Shown piece after piece: positions 55,514 to 64,000 of a DNA stretch of 64,000 nucleotides. The stretch comes from Mesorhabditis belari. Taxonomy: Eukaryota > Nematoda > Chromadorea > Rhabditida > Rhabditidae. The DNA is taken from assembly GCA_958450365.1 (NCBI GenBank), contig CAUEEP010000878.1:454001-518000 (forward strand). Reading direction: 5' to 3'. The notes under the pieces were generated by a model. That model was given only the letters and a program-made list of their open reading frames with translations. It made no database searches and was not told the origin of the DNA. The first letter of the stretch is position 1. Every line of letters starts with the position of its first letter. The position numbers and the translations under genes were made by a program.

Positions 55514-55708
55514 CGACGAGATCAAGAATAAATATTTCACCGGCCTCTTATGAAAAAGAAAACATTCAGTGGGTTTTTTTTCCATTTGAGCTACTCTCTA
55601 AAAGAACCATCAGATAGGCAAGTGTCAGCAAAAATATACAAAAAATGAGATCGTAGAATTTAATGGGGAAGCTTTCGGAAGAACTAGGGTTTCATTTTGT
55701 GAAGAAGT

Positions 55709-58700
55709 CTACATGCTGTCATCGGAACTTCGTTTGCCGAATCTGAAAGGAAATTGAAAATGAGCTCTTTAAAAGATGAGCTCTGTAAAAGATAAGCCCT
55801 TTAAAAGATGAGCTCTGTAAAAGATAAGCTCTTGAAAAGATAAGCTCTTTAAAAGATCAGCTCTGTAAAAGATAAGCTCTTTAAAAGATAAGCTCTTTAA
55901 AAGATGAGCTCTGTAAAAGATAAGCTCTTTAAAATTGAATAGCCTGTCTTATTAAAGTAATTCAAAAGTAATTAAAATGAAATTATCAAATTTTTTCTGA
56001 GTAAGTCAATCATTGAAACAATCATTGAAGAGTGCGAACAATCATTCAATCATTGAAGTCAATCATTCAATCATTGAAGTCAATCATTCAATCATTGAAG
56101 AGTGCGAACTCTCAGCATCAGTAAGATTCTCTAACTATGAGTGTGATGATAAACGGTGGCACTCGGCCTCCTACCCAATTCAGCTTTTATGAAATTTGAA
56201 GTATTTCTAGAAAAGTTACCTACCTAACCATACTGGATCGATCCATCGGTGCCCTCTTGCCGAATCGAACCATTGACGATCGGTCCATTGGAGCTCGTTT
56301 GCCAAATCTGAATATTTGCCAACTCTGAATGTTTGCCAAATGTCTACAGGACTACAGGTTAGATCAAAGTTTTATACTTTCGCCACTCGTCGTCAATATT
56401 TGCGATGGCTTTGTAGCTTTTTTTTTAGAAGCGACTACTAGTGTCGTGACGATCTCGTGATCGAGATTGCCACGTATGGAAATGGCCAGCTAGGCACCTA
56501 TGTGACCGAACGCCTATTGTGCGAGATTTAATTTGCGTCGCTATTCGTTCAACTCCATTGTGTGCAAGACGAGACCAACGCCTGAGTTCCGTATAAAAAC
56601 AATGTGAACGAGCTGCCGGGGTGTGCCGTGCCGTGTCTCTACTCTCCCAATCTCAAACCACTGAACCAACTATTATCGCTGTAATAAAGATTATATCTAA
56701 ACCAACAATAATCACTACAACTAGATTCAACTAAGGCCCTGGAATGGACATCTACTTAAAATGAGTTGCTGATGCTTGGGATTCAATTTCGGAAGAAGTC
56801 ATTCGTCGATCCTTTAAAAGTTGTGGTTTTGGAATCGACCCAAATGGTGTCAAAGACTAGCTGATTCACTGTTTTAAGCCCGATGATCCGATTCCTACAG
56901 AACTACAGTTACTAATTCGTGAAAAAAGTTCGTGGTCACTTATAGAAAAGCTCAAATTATCTAATTATTTTGACAAAGGATTGCTATGTTTTTTGCTATT
57001 GCTATGAAAGCTATGAAAGCTTATTTTCTTGTGAGCATTTTGTTATAGAATTTACTTTACACATCCCACATCTTTAGATCTTTAGCTTTAAAAGCGAACT
57101 TCGTGTTTTGCTTCATCACTAATGGAGACTTGCTGCTGGTCTGTCTGCGAGATTTGCTGCTGAAGTGATTTGTGAGGTGGAAAGCGAAGGAGCTGTTAGC
57201 AAAACTGCTACGGTTGAATGGTTCAAACGCTTTAATGACAGTGTTTTTGATCTTGAGGACAAGAAGTTGGAGTTAGAGTTGGAGTTGAAGTTGGAGTTGG
57301 AGTTGGAGTTGGAGTTGAAGTTGAAGAAGCTTGTCAAGAGTTCTTTGATTCAAAGGAGCTTGGTGCTTCGAGTAGATCCGAAATCTTGTTGACCGATGGC
57401 AGAAGGTCGTAGAGAATGACGGATACTTCGAAGAGTGAAAAAAGTGAAAGTAATACTTCGGATACGTTGTTGTTTTTGTCGAATATTTGCGAATAAAAAT
57501 TGAATTTTTCTGCGCGACCGCAAACTTTTTAAACAACTAAATATATTTGTACTGAAAATTTAAAGTCAAATGCTAACCGCTTGATATTTTCATCATTTTC
57601 ATCATCATTACCCATCTCGACCCTTCAAGTGACTTTTAAAAAATTGATTGGATAAATAATCACTGCAAATTTGACGACCACATTCCAATACTTTCCCTTT
57701 TATCAGAAAAATTTTATTCCTCTCCTTTTTACGTAATCTTTTTCTGCTCTTTGAAGCATTTCGAGCATTTCGCTTTCATTTTTTGTTGAATTTCTCGGTT
57801 CAATTACCCACTTATTTCGAGGTAAACTCGAGTGTCGAGAAGGGATCAAAAGTCTCAAATAGCTTGCAGAAAAAATGGCCAACTCTGATGTCTAGTTGTT
57901 GAATTTGCAAAATTTCTATGGATTTTATGATAATCAATAAAAATTCGAGGAAATGAAGCGAATGCGAATGAAAATTTGCGCCACAAAGTCACTCATTCGA
58001 ATAATTAGGAATAATTTCATCGGGGAAGCGTCTCAAAGGGAGAACCTGATCAACTTAGAATAATTTAGAATAAAAGTTAGAATGTTAGAATCCAAGTTGT
58101 TTGTACGAGTGACTAACCTGACCATACTGGATCGATCCATTGGTGCCCGCTTGCCGAAACGCACCATCGACGATCGGTCCATCGGGGCTCGTTTACCGAA
58201 CCTAGACTCAATGATTGTGTCAATAGAGTCAATAGATAGAGCTATGTGTCAATAGAGTCAATAGATAGAGCTATCTGTCAATAGAATCAATGGGTAGAGT
58301 TATCTGGCTAAGCTGGATAAGTTGTCTGCTCATCGGCTAGAATCCTTACAATATTCTAGACTTGAAATTTGTAGTGTAAGTACTTTTATTCTAATAATGG
58401 AGATTCTAACATTCTAATAACACTTGCAGCCAGAGATCTTCTAATTTGGCCCTGGGCCTGTAAGCCTGTAACTCAAGTTAGGCCAGATTTCAGTCAAAAA
58501 CCAAGCCAAGATCTGTTTTTTGGTGATTGGATCAGTTCAGATAAAGATAAAAGCCCGACAATGGAAGGTCACAAGGCTTCTTTCGGCCTCTTGAAATGTG
58601 AGCTAGTGGTGTAGTGGATAGGATTCTGGTTCCCGATACTAGCTGCCTTCTTTTTGCCCGGGTTCAATCACTTCCTTTTGTTTTCATTTGGTTTTGATGT

Positions 58701-61700
58701 TTCGAATTGTTTTACCTGTTTAACCGAATTGTTTAGTCTGTTTAAAAGATGTTTACATCACAATTGTCAGAAAAAATGCCTTTTGGGACAATCCTGCTTG
58801 AGACTAGTTCGTGTGGAACTTTTCCCTTGCTACAAGTTAAGTCAACTATCTCAAATATGCACAATGTCACCATGGTCGACTGGCTAAGAGCCCCGTATCT
58901 TAGTGAGCAGGTCAAGGTTTCAATCCCACCGGCTAGCTCATTGGTTCTTTTTTGCCAGATGCATGGGCTTTTTCTTCCCTACATTTAGGGCTTAAAGGTT
59001 GTGCTTGTGTATTGTTTGTACAACATTATTCCTGTGAATAAATGCTTTTTTTTAAACAAATGAGCTTCATGCTGTTAAAAATGAAGATTCTTCGCGATAA
59101 AAAGCTCACCTAACCATACTGGATCGATCCATTGGCGCCCGCTTGCCGAATCGGACCATCGACGATCTGTCCATTGGGGCACGCTTTCCAAATCTGAATC
59201 CAGAGTTTCATTTTGAAATTAAAGCTATTAATGAAATCAGTTTTTAAGCACATTTCATTAAAGATTCTCTATGAAACATTTGAAAACTAAAGTCAGTGAA
59301 CTTTTGACGAGCAAATGTATTATTGGGTTGATGAATTGAAAACTGCGGGACTTTGAAATAAAATTTATTCAAAATAAAACCATGAATTCATTCCAAATAA
59401 TTTCCATTATTATTGACGACTTCTGCGCATTTTACAGGCAATTTGCGGATTCCTCTTTCGTAGTAGGATTTTGGTTTGTGTGTGAGACAAGTGTGAGACT
59501 CAAAAATGGAGGACTGGAGATGTCCGATGGAGAGTTTGAGCACTTTCTTCAAAAGAAACCCATTTTGGTGTCAATAGAAAAGTTGTAGAGAATCAAAAAT
59601 TAGGCTTATAGCCAAATTTCCAAAAAGATACACTTAGTAGTTTCGCTTAAAATGCAAGTTTTGTTGCAAGTTTTGTGAAAATTCGTAAATTTGGCATTCC
59701 TTGAAAACCTGTTTTTGAATCGTTCTGAAAATTTGGATATAAGCTTGATTTTTGATTCTCTACAACTTTTCCATTGACACCAAAATGGGTTTCTTTTGAA
59801 GAAAGTGCTCAAACTGTCACATATGACAATAGCACGGCAGTTTTCAATTCACCAACCCAAAACCCACGAAACCGCAGCGTTTTCTTTTCGCTACGGACCA
59901 AGCCCTTGACATGACCCGAAGCAGATTTATGGTTGGAAAAAGTAAGAGAGTCTCACACCATTTGATGAAGAACGATGAATTTGACCAGACTTCAAGATCC
60001 ATCGATTATGTCTATTTATCGACGACAATATTTTAGTAGGCGAACTAATAAACATGGAAAAAGGAAAACAAACTGGCAGGATCGAGCAAAACTTCAAGCC
60101 TCCTGGCTTCAAATGGGAACGCAAATTACCGAGGATCCGACTGCTGGGAGCAGGCCTGGATTAGGGGATTCCCACATGTCCCACATATGTCAAGAGCAAA
60201 ATTTGAACTATTCTTCGCAGCCTGCGTTGTGATAATGAACTGGACGCAGGAGACGGCTAAAGAAGAGCATATGGAACATTCAAGCAAAACCAGGACGCAT
60301 GATCCGGGAAATATGAAACACTTTTTGCCCACGAATTGTAGACGCACAATTGAACACATGTAAGCTGAAAAACAGCAAAAAAGCAAAATGAATGAAAATA
60401 GCCAATGGGACCAGGACGGACCGCTGCAGCGATATTCGCTGCAGCGGTCCGTCCTGAGTTTTTGTTGCAGCGATATCGCTGCAGAAGTTCGAATGGGTTA
60501 ATGAAAGCTATTAATGAAAGCTATTAATGAAAGCTATTAATGAAAGCTATTAATGAAATCTATTAATGAAATCATTTTTTAAGCACATGTCAAAAGATTC
60601 TCTATGAAACATTTGAAAACTAAAGTCAATGAACTTTTGAAGAGCAAAGGTCTTATTATTGGCTTACCTGACCATGCTGGATCGATCCATTGGTGCTCGT
60701 TTTTCCATGTAATATCTAAAAATACATTTTTATGTCAATTTTGAAATTAGCATTAGAGTTATTTATTGGTTTTATTGAATTTATCCTAGCTTTATTAATT
60801 CCTTACGTGTCATATTCGGCCGGCTCGTTCATTTTGTTGATTTCCTCGAGGATTGCTCTGAAATGAACAAATTTGATCAAATTTATAGGTGTTTTAGTTG
60901 CTTCTAGTCGGTTTTTCTATTCAGCTTTTCTATTCAGTTTTTCTATTCAGTTTTCTAATTCAGCTTTTCTATTCAGTTTTCTAACTCAGCTTTTCTAACT
61001 CAGCTTTTCTATTCAAATCTTTTTGATTTTTGCATTTTCTATTCGATTCCTTCGAATTTATCAAGTTGAGCCTTGTCTTTTTTGTCTTTTTTGTGAAATT
61101 TCCTCAAGAAAGACAAGAAAACGTTGGCGTGCATTTGGGTAATTTGAGGAATTCACATTTTTTTTAATGCTATGACGATGGAGATTCAAATGCGAATGCT
61201 GAAAAGTCTTGTTGTTAAGTTTCTTTTAGTTTTCTTTAGTTTTTTAAGCTAGAGTTTTAAATATAAATTTAAGAGGAGCTTATCGAGCTTATATTTGATT
61301 CGACACAATTTTTTGTCCTCCATTTTTTGCCGAAAAGTGAATGATGAAATTTGGAGCACTGAATTATGCAGAAATTTATTATGCAGAGTTATTTATGCAG
61401 CCATCTTTTACTTTGTATATGCAGACAACTTTTATTGGGTTGTCCAGTTATGAATGCGCGCTTTTTACTATTTTGTAAATTTCTCAAGATACCGAAATGA
61501 AGAAAAAGATATATATGAGTATTATTCGAAAGCTGAAGATCTCCTCTACATTTTGATATAAAAATTTTTTGAATTTGTTCAGCTTTTGGGCAAATTGACT
61601 GCACAGAAGAAGAGGTGGCCAAAAAATGGAAGGGTGTCTTTGGATCAAGTTTTGGCTCCGCTCAAAATGAGTTAACCGTTTGATGTTTGACCAATAGATA

Positions 61701-62572
61701 TATCAATACAAGTTTTTTTAAAATATAAGAATTTCAGAGCATCTTTACTTTTCTTTTCTTTTCTGGGCGGTTATTTTACACCATAAAACTTGAGGAATAG
61801 CTAAGCTGGAATGGGTTTTTTTTGAAAACGACCTCTCCCTTTGTGCAGTCAATTTCCCAAAAAGTTGAATGAATTCAAAAACTTTTTTATTCCAAAATGT
61901 AGAGGAGATCTTCAGCTTTCGAATGATATATAACACTCATATACATCTGTTCGATTTCTTGAGAAATTTACAAAATAGTAAAAACGCTGGACTGGACAAC
62001 TGGACAACCCAATACTTTGTAAAAAAGAGGGAAGAAACGGCGCTTGAAATTACAAAAAAACATGTTAAGTAGTGACACGTCATTTAGTTATTAGTCATTA
62101 TTAAGTTGCCAACCTAATATAAGAGGAGCTTATCGATATTTCAAACCATTTTTTGCCTTTAATCTCCTTTTCCCTTTTCTGTCTATTCGATATTTCCTTT
62201 GTTATAAAAAAAAGAATTAAATCTTCAAAACATTAAAATTTCAATGAATTTCTTTTATTAAGTTTTAAAATTAAAAAAACAAGTTTTCAGTACTTGTGGG
62301 TACTTTAAATAAGTGATTTTCGAGAGAAATTTCCACACTAAAGTTTAGAAAATCGCTCCCAATCACCGCAATTTTTTTCATCGACTTGTTTTCGAGATTT
62401 TTTTCTTTGCTGCTGTCAGAAATTTCTTCATTTAAATTTACTCGTTGAGTTTTAAACCATCAAATCATTTCCCCATTTTCCGCTTTACTCACATCGCCTC
62501 TCCATTGTCCTCGTCTTGAGCAAAAGTGATCGCCGCGGTTCCGAGAAACAACAGCCAATACAGAGGCTGCAT
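55709..62572 (-). CDS. flp-7: flp-7 FMRFamide-like neuropeptide precursor, 7 exons, 154 aa
   Basis: Exons: 62572-62493, 60857-60807, 60715-60668, 59193-59110, 58201-58118, 56307-56224, 55742-55709 (TAG). All junctions keep frame. A signal peptide (MQPLYWLLFLGTAAITFA) and an acidic spacer are followed by seven copies of APMDRSSMVRFG separated by dibasic KR sites, then SSDDSM-stop. Glycine before KR supplies the C-terminal amide. Exons 4, 5 and 6 are each 84 nt and each encode the end of one peptide, a whole peptide and the start of the next; the Arg of MVRFG is split (AG|A or AG|G) across every repeat exon junction. The [S/T/A]PM[D/E/Q]RSxMVRFG signature and seven copies identify flp-7; in C. 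elegans the copies differ, here all seven are identical. It is processed in the secretory pathway of neurons and released to act on G-protein-coupled receptors. Confidence 0.95.
55765..55935. repeat. Tandem repeat AAAGATAAGCTCTTTAA
   Basis: About ten copies of a 15-17-bp unit with CTCTGT/CTCTTT variation, in the last flp-7 intron, close to the final exon. Confidence 0.9.
56010..56110. repeat. CAATCATTCAATCATTGAAGT repeat
   Basis: Four to five copies of a 21-bp unit that contains the near-palindrome TTCAATCATTGAA. Confidence 0.9.
56765..56860 (+). pseudogene. Pogo/Tigger-like transposase fragment
   Basis: The frame reads VADAWDSISEEVIRRSFKSCG and runs into a stop 11 codons later. The codon before it is TGA where a Trp (TGG) is expected in the (W)V.AW..(V/I)...I..SF..CG signature found after the DDE domain of pogo/Tigger/CENP-B-like transposases. 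Only this tail piece is visible. It lies in the flp-7 intron between exons 5 and 6, opposite strand. Confidence 0.5.
57118..57425 (+). pseudogene. Mariner transposase relic with microsatellite in place of the catalytic core
   Basis: At the 5' side the frame reads EVICEVESEGAVSKTATVEW then FKRFNDSVFDLEDK, which is the mariner helix-turn-helix region up to the FDLED(KPR) linker. At the 3' side the frame reads NLVDRWQKVVENDGYFEE-stop, the usual mariner C-terminus. The DDE/D catalytic part is absent; about 65 bp of GAGTTG repeats (57265-57328) lie between. It is in the flp-7 intron between exons 5 and 6. Confidence 0.7.
58595..58680 (+). pseudogene. Degenerate tRNA-like sequence
   Basis: GTGGTGTAGTGGATAGGATT (D-arm side), TTCCCGATAC and GCCCGGGTTCAATC (T-arm side) with an extended middle part. 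The acceptor halves do not pair well. Confidence 0.5.
58862..58945 (+). repeat. tRNA-like repeat, second copy of the 33725 family
   Basis: ATGGTCGACTGGCTAAGAGCC, GAGCAGGTCAAGGTTTCAATC and CCACCGGCTAG, with a tail similar to that after 33805. Confidence 0.6.
59321..59860. mobile_element. MITE family A (copy 3)
   Basis: About 540 bp, near identical to 34213-34760, with one change near the right end (TAGCACGGCAG for TAGCCGGCAG). It lies in the flp-7 intron between exons 3 and 4. Confidence 0.85.
59861..60410. other. Non-coding stretch in the flp-7 intron between exons 3 and 4
   Basis: Less AT-rich than its flanks, but no frame joins flp-7 or matches a family I recognise on either strand. Confidence 0.4.
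60413..60455. repeat. Perfect 20-bp palindrome
   Basis: AGGACGGACCGCTGCAGCGA and its exact complement are separated by three bases. A further TTGCAGCGATATCGCTGCAG palindrome follows at 60463-60482. Confidence 0.9.
60495..60575. repeat. AATGAAAGCTATT tandem repeat
   Basis: About six copies of a 14-bp unit. Confidence 0.9.
60915..61015. repeat. TTTTCTATTCAGC tandem repeat
   Basis: About eight imperfect 14-bp units in flp-7 intron 1, starting about 60 bp upstream of exon 2. Each unit contains a TTCTATTCAG that looks like a weak splice acceptor. Confidence 0.85.
61433..62013. mobile_element. MITE family B, complete short copy
   Basis: About 580 bp with termini TATTGGGTTGTCCAGTTATG and ACTGGACAACCCAATA, and inverted GAAGATCTCCTCTACATTTT arms. 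It serves as the reference for the copies at 23725 and 49209. It lies in flp-7 intron 1. Confidence 0.85.
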
Positions 62573-62589
62573 ACCGCAAATTTTGGTAC

Positions 62590-62598
62590 CTGCAAAAA
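62590..62598 (-). promoter_or_regulatory. Spliced-leader type acceptor upstream of flp-7
   Basis: On the minus strand ATTTTTGCAG ends 17 bases before the ATG at 62572, matching a nematode trans-splice acceptor. Confidence 0.5.
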
Positions 62599-62754
62599 TG
62601 AGGATTGAAATTTGAAAAAAAATTGAAAAGAAAAAGTAAAGAGAAGGAAAGGCAAGAAAAGGCAAGAAAAGGCAAGTAAAAGCAAGCAAATAAAGCAAAT
62701 AAGGCAAATAAAGCAAATAAAGCAAACAAAAGCAAATTTCAATTAGATTGAATC

Positions 62755-63645
62755 ATTAAACATTGAACATTAAACATTAAATCATTAAACATTCATTAAA
62801 TTGAATTGAATGATCATTTAACTATCATTTAACTATGATTTAACTAGCATTAAACTAGCATTAAACTATCATTAAACTCATCATTAAACTTAGCATTAAA
62901 CTATCTTTAAACTTATCAATTAAACTTATCATTAAACTTATCATTAAACTATCATTTAACTATCATTTAACTATCATTAAACTATCATTTAACTAGCATT
63001 AAACTTATCATTAAACTTATCATTAAACTATCATTTAACTATCATTAAACTATCATTTAACTATCATTTAACTACAAACAGCATTAAACTTAGTATTAAA
63101 CTTAGTATTAAACTTAGCATTAAACTAGCATTAAACTCATCATTAAACTTATCATTTAACTTATCATTAAACTTATCATTAAACTATCATTTAACTATCA
63201 TTTAACTATCATTAAACTATCATTAAACTATCATTAAACTAGCATTTAACTATCATTTAACTTATCATTTAACTAGCATTAAACTTAGTATTAAACTTAG
63301 TATTAAACTTAGCATTAAACTAGCATTAAACTATCATTTAACTATCATTAAACTTATAATTTAACTAGCATTAAACTATCATTTAACTACCATTTAACTA
63401 TCATTAAACTATCATTAAACTAGCATTTAACTATCATTTAACTATCATTTAACTTATCATTTAACTAGCATTAAACTAGCATTTAACTATCATTTAACTA
63501 TCCATTAAACTATCCTTAAACTATCATTAAACTATCATTAAACTTATCATTTAACTAGCATTAAACTTAGTATTAAACTTAGCATTAAACTAGCATTAAA
63601 CTTATCATTAAACTAGCATTTAACTTATCATTAAACTATCATTAA
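62755..63645. repeat. 0.9-kb minisatellite ATCATTAAACT / ATCATTTAACT upstream of flp-7
   Basis: Roughly 75 units of 11-13 bp (AACTATCATT, AACTTATCATT, AACTAGCATT) with TTAAAC and TTTAAC variants arranged in longer blocks, e.g. the AGTATTAAACTTAGTATTAA block three times. It begins about 180 bp 5' of the flp-7 start codon. Confidence 0.95.
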
Positions 63646-63734
63646 ACTTTTGAAACAAGCTTCAAAGTCAACCAAGTAAGTTTGGTTTTGTTTGAAAAAT
63701 TTTCAAGTAAAATAAGTGTCTATAAGTGAGACTA

Positions 63735-63815
63735 AATTTGGCTAATTTGTCTAATTTGTCTAATTTGTCTAATTTGTCTAATTTGTCTAATTTGTCTAAT
63801 TTGTCTAATTTAAAT
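63735..63815. repeat. TAATTTGTC tandem repeat
   Basis: Eight or so copies of a 9-bp unit. Confidence 0.95.
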
Positions 63816-64000
63816 GTCAAATTTAAATGTCAAATTAAAGCCAAATATTGTCCTTCTCAGCTTTCTGTGTTCTCATTCTTCCCTTCCACAAAAAGTGAGT
63901 AGGTAGATGATGAAAAGAAATCAAAAATGCAAGTTCAAGATGCAGATGATGCAAAAGATGCAAAAGAGCCAAAGTAAAAGAAAACTAGAATGAAGATATT

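Noticed and set aside
59927..60386. Candidate ORFs on both strands of the flp-7 intron
   Set aside because: Short, without family likeness, splice partners or conserved composition.

Overview
This 64-kb window is eukaryotic and almost certainly from a nematode. Small exons sit in introns bounded by GT and a (T)TTCAG/TTTTAG acceptor, several start codons lie a few bases after such an acceptor (expected for spliced-leader trans-splicing), one gene is the nematode neuropeptide gene flp-7, and the DNA is AT-rich and crowded with small inverted-repeat elements. The species cannot be named from the sequence. All gene models were assembled by hand from splice signals, reading frame and family likeness; no alignment was run.

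Layout. 1-6050: no gene seen; minisatellites and repeats. 6080-22281 (+): a 26-exon double-BTB protein, orthologue of BTBD8. 23957-36623 (-): a 22-exon Rab-GAP, orthologue of TBC1D16, convergent with BTBD8. 36624-41534: repeats and tRNA-like sequences, no gene seen. 41535-51771 (-): a carotenoid cleavage oxygenase (BCMO family) with signal peptide, four iron-ligand histidines and an unusual Thr/Pro-rich C-terminal extension. 51772-54540: repeats only. 54546-55338: a Merlin/IS1016-like transposase relic (+) and an unidentified Ser-rich ORF (-). 55709-62572 (-): flp-7, encoding seven identical copies of APMDRSSMVRFamide from serially duplicated 84-nt exons; one flp-7 intron holds pogo-like and mariner transposase relics. 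62590-64000: a roughly 0.9-kb minisatellite directly upstream of flp-7.

The genes do not form a pathway. BTBD8 (endocytic adaptor family) and TBC1D16 (Rab4-type GAP in vertebrates) both concern endosomal traffic, but they are ordinary single genes and adjacency may be chance.

The most unusual layer is non-coding. At least a dozen degenerate tRNA-like sequences are scattered here. Several form the core of large foldback elements with a shared terminal arm, and several have a tandem repeat array inside or next to the part of the tRNA-like sequence where an anticodon or variable arm would be. At least six further inverted-repeat families sit in introns. No intact tRNA gene, rRNA gene, CRISPR array or bacterial operon was found.
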